Of a stretch of DNA of 64,000 bases, positions 17,115 to 26,181 are shown one piece after another. The first letter of the stretch is position 1; each line of letters starts with the position of its first letter. Source of the stretch: Sandaracinaceae bacterium (GTDB taxonomy: Bacteria > Myxococcota_A > Polyangia > Polyangiales > JADJQN01); NCBI GenBank assembly GCA_016712745.1, contig JADJQN010000003.1, positions 558,001-622,000 of the forward strand. The letters run 5' to 3'. The translations under genes were made by a program, and so were the position numbers. The notes below the pieces were generated by a model, which did no database searches, was not told the DNA's origin, and was given only the letters and a program-made list of their open reading frames with translations.

Positions 17115-18314
17115 TCAAGCGGCGTCGCGAATCGGCGGAACGCTTGGTAATGACACGCGACTTTCGGGGTCGAGAATGAGCGTGCGCAAACGATCGCCGT
17201 CTTTTACTTCGTAAAGGATGGGCGGAACCACATCGCGCGCGGGCGTGTTCGCTGATAATGCGCCGCTATCGTTCAGCAGACGACCCGCGGGACCATCGAG
17301 CACGAGATAGAGCGTCGCGCAGCCATTTCTGTGTTCAGCGGTGACGACTTCAATGATGCGACGTCGATCCACCGAGAGCTCCACACGACCGCGACGCACG
17401 ATCACACGGCGATCGGTGAGCAAGTATTCGGTGTCACGCAGCAGTGCGCGACTGCGTACGAGCCCAAACCAAAGCAGGCCGGCGCTCACTGAAACCATGA
17501 TTGCGAATGCGAGCAACGTGGCGAGGAAGAAGAGCAGCCAAGTCCACGTGCGCACCGGCAGGCCAATCTCTTCGAGACCGACCAAGATGCGCGTCACGCG
17601 CTGGCCGTAGTAGAGCGCCACAGTCGCGACACCCACGCCCAAAGCAGCGACTGCGAGCTCACGCACCGACGGACCGAGCGAGTTTTCCGGCGCGCCTCCC
17701 CAAAGAAGGTCTTCGCCTTCTTCGAGACGCGATGCGAGGGAGACATCACGATCACCCGCGAAGGTTGGTTTTTCGGCGCCGCGCAAAATCGCGAAGACGG
17801 CATCGGGTGTCTCAATGTGATGGAGCATCAAACGTTGCTGACGCATCAACGGCCCGAACGGAACTGCACGGACGAGCTCGAGCGTACCGACCGATGGCGC
17901 GGAGGGATGCCACACGATGCGACCAAACGTGACTGCGCGCCGATCCATCGTGCGACGCAGGCGACCGCGTTGCACGAGAATGCGCCGATCGGTGATGACG
18001 TAGTGCGCTCCGTCGATTAGAAACTTCGGCGCAAACCACACAGCGACCGAGGTGAGCATAAGGTAGATGCCAACTCCGGCTGTTTGTTTCACTCCCGTAA
18101 GCCCTCCGACGTGCAGCAGCGCCGCGAATAGAAGCGACACCACGCCAAGGGCTACGAGAAGCGCCGCACCGAGCCGCCATTTTACGTCATGCGCGACGGG
18201 CCGCGGACTTCCCTGCCAGAGCACTTGCTCGGTTGGAAGAAGGCGTAAGGACGCGTCTGATACTTGCGGCACAGGGCTAGAGGACAGATTAGCACCCGAA
18301 AAGTTCCCGAGCAT
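17115..18314 (-). CDS. Membrane protein with two bacterial PH-like (bPH2/YdbS-type) units
   Basis: A 399-aa integral membrane protein built from two related halves. Each has a pair of hydrophobic helices (about residues 50-100 and 220-290) followed by a bPH2-type segment: YVITDRRILVQRGRLRRTMDRR in the first, YLLTDRRVIVRRGRVELSVDRR in the second. LPTEQVLWQGSPRP and LEEGEDLLWGGAPEN precede the two helix pairs, as in YdbS-like proteins. The repeat suggests an internal duplication and fusion. The biochemical role of the family is poorly known. The start is uncertain: ATG 18314 is used, with a TTG at 18335 upstream in frame. It is divergent from punA. Confidence 0.72.
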   Translation of the reverse strand: MLGNFSGANLSSSPVPQVSDASLRLLPTEQVLWQGSPRPVAHDVKWRLGAALLVALGVVSLLFAALLHVGGLTGVKQTAGVGIYLMLTSVAVWFAPKFLIDGAHYVITDRRILVQRGRLRRTMDRRAVTFGRIVWHPSAPSVGTLELVRAVPFGPLMRQQRLMLHHIETPDAVFAILRGAEKPTFAGDRDVSLASRLEEGEDLLWGGAPENSLGPSVRELAVAALGVGVATVALYYGQRVTRILVGLEEIGLPVRTWTWLLFFLATLLAFAIMVSVSAGLLWFGLVRSRALLRDTEYLLTDRRVIVRRGRVELSVDRRRIIEVVTAEHRNGCATLYLVLDGPAGRLLNDSGALSANTPARDVVPPILYEVKDGDRLRTLILDPESRVSLPSVPPIRDAA

Positions 18315-18367
18315 GGAACGACGCGCGCTTGACAAGCATGGGCCTAAAGCACTCTGCTCTTGGCGTT

Positions 18368-19216
18368 ATGACCACCTACGAACTGCAAATGCCGCGCCTG
18401 GAGCGCGCGCGCGACACCATTCAAAAACTCCACGGCACCGCTCCGAAGGTTGGCCTTGTGCTGGGCTCGGGTCTAGGTGCTTACGCCGATACGCTCGCGT
18501 CGAAAAAGATTGTTCCGTTTGCCGATGTGCCGGGCATGGCGGTGTCGAAGGTCGTAGGGCACGCCGGCAACTTCGTTTTTGGCAACGTAGGCGACATGCA
18601 CGCCGTGGCCATGCAGGGCCGCGTCCATTTGTACGAAGGGCATCCTGTTGCGGATGTGGTCTTTGGAATTCGCTTGATGATCTCCCTCGGTGCCAAGACC
18701 GTCATCATCACAAACGCAGCAGGTGGATGCGGCCAGCAGTTGAGCGCGGGTGACCTCATGCTCATCGACGATCACCTAAACCTTACTGGGCAAAATCCAC
18801 TCGTCGGAGCGAACGAGCCCGACCTCGGCGTGCGCTTTCCTGACATGACGCGCGCGTACGATCCCGCGCTTGGAACCTACGCCATGGACGTCGCCAAGAA
18901 GCAGGGCTTCACGTTGAAGCGGGGTGTGTACGCAGGCTTGCTTGGGCCGACCTACGAGACTCCTGCTGAGGTTCGCATGTTGCGAGGTCTTGGCGCGCAC
19001 GCGGTCGGCATGAGCACAGTGCTCGAAGTAATTGCGGCGCGGCATATGGGCGCGCGCGTGCTCGGATTTTCATGCATCACGAATTTGGCGGCCGGTATGA
19101 CTGGTGAGACCCTCTCCCACGACGAGGTCACCGAGACGGCCGAGCGCGTGAAGGGACAGTTCACGTCTCTTTTGCACGGCGTGCTGACGGGGATCGCGGC
19201 AAACGAGGTGAAGTGA
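18368..19216 (+). CDS. punA: Purine-nucleoside phosphorylase (trimeric class)
   Basis: Catalyses phosphorolysis of purine (deoxy)nucleosides to base and (deoxy)ribose-1-phosphate. The 282-aa length and motifs fit the trimeric PNP/PunA class: phosphate-binding VLGSGLG, MQGRVHLYEGHP with the catalytic His, TNAAGGCGQQLSAGD, GPTYETPAEVRMLRGLGA and the C-terminal GFSCITNLAAG with the purine-binding Asn. The ATG at 18368 gives the family N-terminus; ATG 18338 and TTG 18329 upstream are less likely. First gene of a three-gene nucleoside-salvage operon joined by 4-base overlaps. Confidence 0.93.
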   Translation: MTTYELQMPRLERARDTIQKLHGTAPKVGLVLGSGLGAYADTLASKKIVPFADVPGMAVSKVVGHAGNFVFGNVGDMHAVAMQGRVHLYEGHPVADVVFGIRLMISLGAKTVIITNAAGGCGQQLSAGDLMLIDDHLNLTGQNPLVGANEPDLGVRFPDMTRAYDPALGTYAMDVAKKQGFTLKRGVYAGLLGPTYETPAEVRMLRGLGAHAVGMSTVLEVIAARHMGARVLGFSCITNLAAGMTGETLSHDEVTETAERVKGQFTSLLHGVLTGIAANEVK

Positions 19217-19626
19217 AAACGAAGAGCTCCACGATCGACTGGAAGGCCTTGAAAAAGGCTGCATCACTTGCGCAGAGAAAAGCGCACGCGCCCTACTCGT
19301 CGTACCCGGTCGGTGCTGCGCTGCTCGCTGTGGACGGCACGGTTTTCATCGGCACCAACGTGGAGAACGCGAGCTATCCGCTTTCGTTGTGCGCCGAACG
19401 GAGTGCGATTTCGGCGGCGGTGGCGGCGGGCAAAAAGAAGTTTCTTGCGATTGCGATCGTATCGAACGGGCCCAAAGCCGCGCCTCCGTGCGGTGGATGT
19501 CGCCAGGTGCTTGCCGAGTTTGGACCGTCCTTCCCCGTAAAATCGTTTGCGACCACGGGCGATGAGCTCACGAGTTCAGTGAAGGAGCTCCTGCCCGCAG
19601 CATTCGGAGCTGACTTTTTCAAATGA
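19213..19626 (+). CDS. cdd: Cytidine deaminase
   Basis: Zinc-dependent hydrolytic deaminase converting (deoxy)cytidine to (deoxy)uridine. The 137-aa homotetramer-type enzyme shows YPVGAALLAVDG, the zinc/catalytic motif CAE (in SLCAERSAI) and the second zinc motif PCGGC. The N-terminal substrate-binding segment NVENASYPLSL is intact. The GTG start overlaps the punA stop by 4 bases, and its own stop overlaps the next gene's ATG by 4, indicating tight coupling. Confidence 0.95.
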   Translation: MKTKSSTIDWKALKKAASLAQRKAHAPYSSYPVGAALLAVDGTVFIGTNVENASYPLSLCAERSAISAAVAAGKKKFLAIAIVSNGPKAAPPCGGCRQVLAEFGPSFPVKSFATTGDELTSSVKELLPAAFGADFFK

Positions 19627-20957
19627 GTGAACGCGAGATCCTGATCCGCGGTGGCACTGTCGTCACCGTTGATAAGAAAGATCGCGTGCTGGTTGGCGAC
19701 CTGCTGGTTCGCGGGGACCGCATCGTGCAGATCGGCGCGAAGATTCGCGCGAGCAAGAACGCTGTGGTGATCGATGCCGCAGAGTGTGCGGTGATTCCCG
19801 GCTTTGTGCAGGCGCACGTGCATCTTTGCCAAGCGCTCTTTCGCGGCATCGCCGACGATCTTCCCTTGTTGCAGTGGCTGAAGGAGCGCATCTGGCCGCT
19901 CGAGGCGGCGCACGATGACGAGTCACTCTATGCGAGTGCGATGCTTGGCTTGGGCGAGATGCTGAAGGCGGGGACCACGTGCATTTTGGACATGGGCACA
20001 GTGCACGGGCACGACGTCGTGTTCACCGCGATGTCGGACGCGGGCATGTCTGGCTTTTCCGGCAAGGCGATGATGGACGAGGGCGCAGGCGTACCCAAAG
20101 GCCTGCGCGAGACCACTCGGCAGAGCCTGCGCGAAAGCATTGCATTGGCAGAACGCTGGCATGGGAAGAACGAAGGACGCCTTGGTTACGCGTTCGCGCC
20201 GCGCTTCATTTTGTCCTGCAGTGAAGCGCTCTTGCGCGAAACGGCCAATACGGCGCGTGCGATGGGAACGCTCGTGCATAGTCACGCAGCGGAGCATCGC
20301 GATGAACGCGCGGCGGTCAAGAAGGCTCTCGGACTGGACGATATCGCGGCGCTACGGCGCTATGGGATCTTTGGTCGCAACACGGTGCTCGCGCACGGCG
20401 TGCAATTGCGCGCTGACGAGATGCGGCGCATGGCCGAAGACGAAACGCGCGTGACGCATTGTCCGAGTGCCAATTTGAAACTGGCGAGCGGCATCGCCGA
20501 TGTGGTGGCGATGCAGAAGGCGGGCATCGTAGTTGCGCTCGGCGCGGATGGCGCCCCGTGCAACAATCGCATGGACCCGTGGACGGAGATGAGACTCGCA
20601 GCGCTGCTTGCGAAGGCGAAGACTGGGCGCGCCGAAGCGTTGCCGGCAGCGCGTGCGTTGAGACTCGCGACGTTCGATGGAGCGCATGCACTTGGCATTC
20701 ATGAGGAGACTGGCTCGCTTGAAGTCGGCAAGCGTGCGGACCTCGCGGTGGTGCGTCTGGACGGCTTGCACACGGAGCCGCAAGCCAACGTAGTCTCGCG
20801 GCTGGTCTACGCGTGCGTCGCGAGCGATGTAAAGGACGTGCTCGCAGCCGGCCGACTCGTCGTCTCGGACAGCACACTGCGCACAATGCAAGAAGACCGC
20901 ATCCGAGCCGCCGCCCGCCGCCACCAGCTCCGCGTCCTACGCCGCGCCAAACTATAA
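19623..20957 (+). CDS. Amidohydrolase, probably adenosine-derivative deaminase (SAH/MTA/5'-deoxyadenosine type)
   Basis: A 444-aa metal-dependent amidohydrolase. It has the N-terminal beta segment ILIRGGTVVTVDKKDRVL, the first metal ligands HVH at residues 65-67, a GTTCILDMG strand, HSHAAEHRDE, AHGV and the ALGADGAPCNN loop with the catalytic Asp. This arrangement is shared by S-adenosylhomocysteine/methylthioadenosine/5'-deoxyadenosine deaminases and by guanine or chlorohydrolase relatives. Placement after PNP and cytidine deaminase favours a nucleoside substrate. The exact substrate cannot be settled from sequence. The last 20 residues are very basic. Confidence 0.85.
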   Translation: MSEREILIRGGTVVTVDKKDRVLVGDLLVRGDRIVQIGAKIRASKNAVVIDAAECAVIPGFVQAHVHLCQALFRGIADDLPLLQWLKERIWPLEAAHDDESLYASAMLGLGEMLKAGTTCILDMGTVHGHDVVFTAMSDAGMSGFSGKAMMDEGAGVPKGLRETTRQSLRESIALAERWHGKNEGRLGYAFAPRFILSCSEALLRETANTARAMGTLVHSHAAEHRDERAAVKKALGLDDIAALRRYGIFGRNTVLAHGVQLRADEMRRMAEDETRVTHCPSANLKLASGIADVVAMQKAGIVVALGADGAPCNNRMDPWTEMRLAALLAKAKTGRAEALPAARALRLATFDGAHALGIHEETGSLEVGKRADLAVVRLDGLHTEPQANVVSRLVYACVASDVKDVLAAGRLVVSDSTLRTMQEDRIRAAARRHQLRVLRRAKL

Positions 20958-20966
20958 CCCGCCAAC

Positions 20967-21135
20967 ATGGGGACACGCTCCCCACCTAAAAAAGGCCCCA
21001 TTTCAAGGGCTTGCAGCTCGAGTTTGGCCGCGTGAATTTGATACATACCCCGAGCGCGAGGTATCAAATTTGCGCGGCCAAGTTCCATTCGCAAGTGCTT
21101 GGAATCGCGTCGCAATTTGATGGGGAGCGTGTCCC
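20967..21135 (+). repeat. Nested palindromic intergenic element (REP/MITE-like)
   Basis: The outer arms GGGACACGCTCCCC (20970-20983) and GGGGAGCGTGTCCC (21122-21135) are exact reverse complements, and each is itself a short GGGGA...TCCCC palindrome. Inside lies a second inverted repeat, TTGGCCGCGTGAATTTGATAC (21024-21044) against 21061-21081, matching at 19 of 21 positions around a 16-base loop. Weaker pairing joins the CAAGGGCTTGCA-type segments at about 21004-21015 and 21090-21103. The whole can fold as one long stem. It fills the space between two convergent genes and has no open reading frame of note. Confidence 0.75.
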
Positions 21136-21143
21136 TAGCGCTC

Positions 21144-24100
21144 CTAGCGCTGGAGCTCTGCGAGGATGCGGGTTACGTCGGCGCGGTCGATGGCGGATTG
21201 CGGCGCGAGTTCGAGGTAGCGGTTGTAGTGCGTGATTGCTGTGGCGCGTTCGCCCCCGATTCGTAGCGATTCGGCGAGCCAGCGATGCGCGTCGGCGAGC
21301 CAGCCAGGTGGCGGCTGCGCGGCGTCGCCAATGGCGAGCGCGTGGTTGAGCGCTTCGTCCGCTGCTGGGCGATTGCCTTCGTCCAGGTAGAGGCGACCGA
21401 GGCGATACCACCAGTCGCCGCGAGTCGCGGTGCCTTCGAGCGCGCGTCGCATCGCGATAATCGCTTCCGGGCGACGGCGCAGTTGGTCGTAGCAATCGGC
21501 GATAGCGGCGAACGCCTCGAAGCGCGAAGGCTTGAGCGCCGTCGCATGAATCAAATCGTCGAGCGCGTCGCGTACAGCACCGGACCGCAAGCGAACTTCG
21601 CCGCGTATCCAGAACGCGTCTGCTGTGCTCGGGTCGCGCGCGAGAGCCGCCTCAACTTGTTCGAGTGCTTTGCCGTAGGCGTTGGCCTCGAGCGCTGCCC
21701 ACGCCAAATACAAATGATACTCGGCGCGTGTTCCGTCGAGTGAAACGGCTCGCTCGAAGTGGGATGTCGCTTCGCGCAAGTCGTGACGCGCAAATGCCAG
21801 GCGGCCTACAAAGTGTTCAACCTCGGCGGAATTCGGCATCTCTTGGCGCACGCGATTGAGCGAGACTTCCGCGGCATCCAGTTGGCCAGCTGCCACTTGC
21901 GCGGCACCCAGTCGCAGCACGAGATTCAAATCATTGGGTCGCACAAGAAGAGCCGCCGTGAATGCTGCGACTGCGCGTTCCGCCTCGCCCTTCGCTTCGA
22001 ATACGATGCCCCGTTCGAGCTCCAAACCCGGATACGCGGGCTCAAGCTCGAGCAGGCGATTGAACTGTGCCTGGGCCTCTTCCAAATGGCCCGAGCGGCG
22101 TTGCGCTACGCCCAAGCCGAAGATAGCGCCGCTATCGTTCGCGTCTAGTCGGAGCGCGATCGTAAACTGATCAATCGCTGCTTGAATGTTGTTGCGGGCG
22201 AGCTCCGAGAGTCCGAGCAGGCGACGTACTTCGGCGGTCTCCGGCACAGCATGAGTTGCTTGCTCGAGAATGACACCCGCTTCCGCGGGATTGCCGTTGG
22301 CGACGAAGAGGTTCGAGAGTTCCAAATACCCGACAAACTGTTGAGGCGAGAGGCGAATGACCTCGCGGAACTGCCGCTCCGCCTCAGCGAAGTTGCGCAA
22401 CTCGCCCTCTGCGCGACCCAACGCCAGCAGTATCTCCATGTCGTTTGGACTCGCAGCGACGAGCTCAGCAAGCTTTGCTCGCGCATCACGCGCTCGGTCG
22501 AGTTTCAACATCGCTTGCGCTGCGCCGAGATTTGCAGCCGCAGTCGCCGAGCGCTCGCCATCTTGCATATTCGATGAATGAGGATCGGCGAGCACGGATT
22601 CGAAGCGCGCAAGCGCGTCCGCGTAGTGTTCCTGCGCCAAGAGCACGCGTCCGTCGCCTAAGAGGACGTCGATGCGACTCGAGGCAAGGCCGAGCGCCGC
22701 CGCGTAGGCCTGATGCGCGTCACCGACGCGTCCAGCGCTTTCGAAAATGTGCCCCAACGCCGCGTACGCGTCGGCGCGCTCGGGCATCGAAGCACGCAAG
22801 CCATCCACTTCGCGAAGGAGCGCGACGGCCGCAACGATGTCGTGGCTCGTAACGACGAGCTGGGCTTTCGCGATGCGTGCCCCGGCGTGATTCGGGCTCA
22901 TCGCAAGTGTCGATTCCACTTCGCCCAACGCGTCATTCGAGTGCAGCGCCACAAGCGCGCGAGCGAGACCCCACTGCGCGCGTGCGCCGCCTTGATGCGA
23001 GACCGACGAGCGGAACGCAGCGACAGCATCGTCGAACTTGGCGCGACGCATTGCAATCTCGCCAGCGACGAGCCCCACGTACGGGTCATTCGCACTGCGT
23101 GCGCGGGCTTGGCTCACCAGTACATTGGCTTGGTCAAGAGCGTTGCGTGCTAATGCATCTGCGGCGCGCGCAAGCTCGATGCCGGGTGCGTCGCCGCCGC
23201 GCTCGTCAATCCGCGCAAGAATCTGCGAAATGCGCACGCTGCTCGTGGCGTCGGTTCCAAAGCGCGCTTGATAAAGCCCTTCGTGAACTACGCTACGGGC
23301 GAGCAATTCGCGATTAAGTCCCATTTGGCGACGAGCGCTTCCCAACATCGCGAGCGACGCCCGCACGTCTTGAAAGGTGTCGCTCACCGCTCGGCGTTCT
23401 GCACGAGCGATCTCGCGACGCGCTGCCTCGCTCGCACCTGCGGCAGGGGTAAAGCCCTCGATCAAGTACATTCCGAAAAAACCATAGTTGGTCGCAAAGC
23501 CTGCGCCGACTCCAAGCAGAACGAGCACAAGTAGCACCGACGCAAAGATTGCGACGCCCTTGCCCTTCTTCTTCGTTACCGTGGGGGCGTTCTTCGGATC
23601 CAGACGGCCGCCTTGCACGCGCGCGTGCGCCTGAGCAGGCGCTGTCGCCGAAGCGATGTCGCCTACGTTTGCATTCTCACGTAGTGCGGAATCGTCGAGC
23701 GACAAACGCGGCGATTGCGCTGGCGGCTTGGAGTCCACCGCGACTTGCGGAATGTCGCCAAACTCCATGTCATCGGCGCCGCCCAAATCAAGCTCGCCGA
23801 AGCTCGCGCTGCCCGCGCCCGGCTTCTCGCCTCGTGCAGCTTCCGCTGACGGCTGAGGCAGCGCGCGAGGTTTCGGCAAATCGAGTGTCGGCTCGGCGGG
23901 CGAGTCACCGAATACCGCCGGCACACTGCCGGATACTTTTTGCTCACGGACCGGCCGCCGCGGCACCGGCAAGTCGAGCGACTTCATTGAAACGGGAAGG
24001 TCAATCGACTCGCCTTTCGGCGTTGGAAGATCCAAATCGTCAAAGCCAGTTTTGGCGTTGGGCATGGGCAAATCCAAATTGCCGAAGGCATTGTCGCTCT

Positions 24101-24971
24101 TCGGCGGGACCGGACTTTTCGCCGCTGGCAAATCAAGGTCGCCATAGCTGTCGAGCGTCGTGCGCTTGGTTTTTTGCGTGGTGTCGTCGCGGGTAGCGCG
24201 GGCTGCGGGCAAGTCGAGATCGAACTCGAGGCCTTCGGGCTCCTTGGGCAGCGACGGAATGGCAAGCTCGAGATCATCGAGCGACGGAAGCGGCGGCGAG
24301 GATGGCGAAGTCGCGGGCGGATCCGACGGCGGCTCGTACATGATCCCGAGCGGATCACTCGGGCGCGGTTTCCCAGCTCTGGGGCGCGCTGCCGGCGTGA
24401 GGCGTGCATCTTCGGATTTCGCGGTGCGCACGGCAGCGACCGGAACCGACTGCACGGGTGTGCGACCCACGGCGGGCGCAGCGGGCGGCGATGGCGGCGC
24501 GAGCGGTGCAAGCGGTGCGGGCGTGCCCGGCGCAGCGGCCCTAGGTGTCGGCAGATCCAAATCGAGATTGTCGAAATCCAAATCGGGCAATCCAGTGGCG
24601 GTCGGCGTTGTCGGCGGCGTCAGTGCAGTCGGTCGCGGTGGCGCGGGTCGCGCGAGCGGCGCACTCGCAGCGGGCCTCGGCGGCGGTGGTGGCACGCGTG
24701 GTTTTGCGGTCGTTGGTGCGGCCTTTGGAGCGGGCAGATCAAAATCTAGATCTGGAAGCGCATTCGCCGATGCGGGTGTGGGTGCGGGTGAGGCGGGCGC
24801 CGGCGTTCGCGGCGGCGTCGCTGCGGCCGCCGCAGATTCTGGCGAAGTGCCCGGCGCGTAGACCGTGAATGTTGATCCACATTTGGGACATCGCATCTTC
24901 AAGCCCGCCGGCGGAAGACGTCGTTCGTCCACGTCATAAGGCGCTTTACACGATTGACATTCGACCTTCAT
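21144..24971 (-). CDS. Zinc-ribbon (MJ0042-type) transmembrane TPR protein with LDLPxP motif linker
   Basis: A 1275-aa single-pass membrane protein of a kind typical of Myxococcota. It starts with an MJ0042-type zinc ribbon (CQSC at residues 5-8 and CPKC at 28-31). Then come about 380 residues of Pro/Ala-rich linker studded with repeated acidic-hydrophobic motifs of the form DLDLPxP (for example DLDFDLPAPK, LDLDLPTPR, FGNLDLPMP, FDDLDLPTPK). One membrane helix follows (VAIFASVLLVLVLLGVGAGF). The rest is an array of a dozen or more TPR-like helical repeats, presumably periplasmic. The zinc ribbon and motif array would be cytoplasmic docking parts. It is divergent from zapA. Function is unknown; a scaffold for envelope or motility machinery is plausible. 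Confidence 0.85.
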   Translation of the reverse strand: MKVECQSCKAPYDVDERRLPPAGLKMRCPKCGSTFTVYAPGTSPESAAAAATPPRTPAPASPAPTPASANALPDLDFDLPAPKAAPTTAKPRVPPPPPRPAASAPLARPAPPRPTALTPPTTPTATGLPDLDFDNLDLDLPTPRAAAPGTPAPLAPLAPPSPPAAPAVGRTPVQSVPVAAVRTAKSEDARLTPAARPRAGKPRPSDPLGIMYEPPSDPPATSPSSPPLPSLDDLELAIPSLPKEPEGLEFDLDLPAARATRDDTTQKTKRTTLDSYGDLDLPAAKSPVPPKSDNAFGNLDLPMPNAKTGFDDLDLPTPKGESIDLPVSMKSLDLPVPRRPVREQKVSGSVPAVFGDSPAEPTLDLPKPRALPQPSAEAARGEKPGAGSASFGELDLGGADDMEFGDIPQVAVDSKPPAQSPRLSLDDSALRENANVGDIASATAPAQAHARVQGGRLDPKNAPTVTKKKGKGVAIFASVLLVLVLLGVGAGFATNYGFFGMYLIEGFTPAAGASEAARREIARAERRAVSDTFQDVRASLAMLGSARRQMGLNRELLARSVVHEGLYQARFGTDATSSVRISQILARIDERGGDAPGIELARAADALARNALDQANVLVSQARARSANDPYVGLVAGEIAMRRAKFDDAVAAFRSSVSHQGGARAQWGLARALVALHSNDALGEVESTLAMSPNHAGARIAKAQLVVTSHDIVAAVALLREVDGLRASMPERADAYAALGHIFESAGRVGDAHQAYAAALGLASSRIDVLLGDGRVLLAQEHYADALARFESVLADPHSSNMQDGERSATAAANLGAAQAMLKLDRARDARAKLAELVAASPNDMEILLALGRAEGELRNFAEAERQFREVIRLSPQQFVGYLELSNLFVANGNPAEAGVILEQATHAVPETAEVRRLLGLSELARNNIQAAIDQFTIALRLDANDSGAIFGLGVAQRRSGHLEEAQAQFNRLLELEPAYPGLELERGIVFEAKGEAERAVAAFTAALLVRPNDLNLVLRLGAAQVAAGQLDAAEVSLNRVRQEMPNSAEVEHFVGRLAFARHDLREATSHFERAVSLDGTRAEYHLYLAWAALEANAYGKALEQVEAALARDPSTADAFWIRGEVRLRSGAVRDALDDLIHATALKPSRFEAFAAIADCYDQLRRRPEAIIAMRRALEGTATRGDWWYRLGRLYLDEGNRPAADEALNHALAIGDAAQPPPGWLADAHRWLAESLRIGGERATAITHYNRYLELAPQSAIDRADVTRILAELQR

Positions 24972-25017
24972 AGACCCGCGAAGGCTACCATGCGTCCCAG
25001 GGAAAATGCGCCTTCTC

Positions 25018-25045
25018 TTGACGGGGATCGATCTGCATCTATAGA
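25018..25045 (+). promoter_or_regulatory. Promoter of zapA
   Basis: TTGACG (25018-25023), 16-base spacer, TATAGA (25040-25045), then 9 bases to the GTG at 25055. The expected start point is within a few bases of the start codon, so a leaderless or near-leaderless mRNA is predicted. Confidence 0.6.
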
Positions 25046-25054
25046 GTCGACCCT

Positions 25055-25384
25055 GTGACGGAAAAACGCCAAGTGACCATTGAGCTCGGTGGTCAGAAGT
25101 ATCGCATGAACGCCGACGCCGACGAGGGTCACCTCGAGAAGCTCGCGTCCATTGTCGACGAACGCATTACGGCGCTTGGTGTCCGCGCGGCGCGCACGGC
25201 GAGCCCGGCACAGCTGCTTGCAATCGTTGCGCTCGGCTTGGCGGACGAGTTGATGGCTGCTGAGAAGCGCTGCCGTTCCGTCGAAGATATCACGCGCAAG
25301 GCAATCACCAGCGCGATCGATCGTATCGACCGCCGCCTGGAAGCCGACTCGCGCATGAGCGCACAAGAGCACGACCAAGCGTGA
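25055..25384 (+). CDS. zapA: Cell division protein ZapA
   Basis: A 109-aa ZapA-like protein that would bind and bundle FtsZ at the division ring. The N-terminal QVTIELGGQKYRMNADADE strand region and the following helix (LEKLASIVDERI, then AQLLAIVALGLADELMAAEK) match the family's core, and the C-terminus is a helix suited to coiled-coil dimerisation. The GTG start sits directly behind a promoter. The stop overlaps the next gene by 4 bases, a zapA/5-FCL neighbourhood also seen in other proteobacteria. Confidence 0.88.
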   Translation: MTEKRQVTIELGGQKYRMNADADEGHLEKLASIVDERITALGVRAARTASPAQLLAIVALGLADELMAAEKRCRSVEDITRKAITSAIDRIDRRLEADSRMSAQEHDQA

Positions 25385-26034
25385 CCGACGGCGGTCCGCG
25401 TTCCAAGAGCGGTCAGCCTGAAGAGATGTCCGCAGAGTACGAAGAGCACCTGCGTCGGCAGGTGAAGAACGAATTGCGCAAGCGCATGAAGGCCGTGCGC
25501 AAGACCTTGCCGCACGAGGCTCGCCTCACGCGTGCACGCGCGATTTGCGAAAAGCTAGTCGCGCTCGATGCGTGGAAAAACGCGCGCACAGTTTCGCTCT
25601 ACATGGCCATGCGCGAAGAGGTGCATTTGGACGTCGCGATCGACGCAGCGCGCGCCGACGGTAAAGTGATTGCGATGCCGCGCGTTGACGATGAAACGGA
25701 TCTGCTCGTGCTGCACGAATGGCGAGCGGATGATGCGATGGCTACGAGTGCGTTCGGAGTTGCAGAGCCTCTCGCGAGTGCACCCAGGATCCCTGGCGAG
25801 GCTGTCGATTTGGTGATCGTGCCGGCGCTGGCCTTTGACGATAAGGGGCATCGAATTGGCTACGGGGCGGGTTACTACGACCGGCTGCTGCCCACGCTCG
25901 CGAACGCGGTGCGCATTGGAATCGCGTTCGATTTTCAACTCATCGCTGAAGCGCCGGTGCAAGCGAACGATGTGCCGGTGCACACCGTTGTCACCGATGC
26001 GCGCGTATTGAGCGCGATCCCCCTCGCGCGATAA
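25381..26034 (+). CDS. 5-formyltetrahydrofolate cyclo-ligase
   Basis: Converts 5-formyl-THF to 5,10-methenyl-THF with ATP, returning an inhibitory folate to the C1 pool. The 217-aa protein contains the basic N-terminal KNELRKRMKAVRKTL helix, VSLYMAMREEVHL, DLVIVPALAFDDKGHRIGYG and the signature GYGAGYYDR. The GTG start overlaps zapA by 4 bases; compared with the family, about 20 extra residues precede the usual start, so a start nearer residue 16 (ATG at about 25426) is possible. In gamma-proteobacteria a 6S RNA gene lies between these two genes; here there is no room for it. Confidence 0.92.
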   Translation: MTDGGPRSKSGQPEEMSAEYEEHLRRQVKNELRKRMKAVRKTLPHEARLTRARAICEKLVALDAWKNARTVSLYMAMREEVHLDVAIDAARADGKVIAMPRVDDETDLLVLHEWRADDAMATSAFGVAEPLASAPRIPGEAVDLVIVPALAFDDKGHRIGYGAGYYDRLLPTLANAVRIGIAFDFQLIAEAPVQANDVPVHTVVTDARVLSAIPLAR

Positions 26035-26181
26035 CTTTCTTAACTTTGCGATCGTCCCTCTCGGATGCTCGTTTATGGGGTTTTGCGGTGCACGGGTAGC
26101 GAGCGGCGCGCTAAAAAATGCGGAGTAGTTCTAAAACCAGCTAAGTTTCGGCGCGTCTGGTAAGTTAGTCCGGAGTTTGGG

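Noticed and set aside
18329..18367. Promoter TTGACA before punA
   Set aside because: The -35 matches well but no acceptable -10 lies 16-18 bases downstream, so it was not listed.
25381..25400. 6S RNA between zapA and the cyclo-ligase gene
   Set aside because: The two genes overlap by 4 bases, leaving no space.
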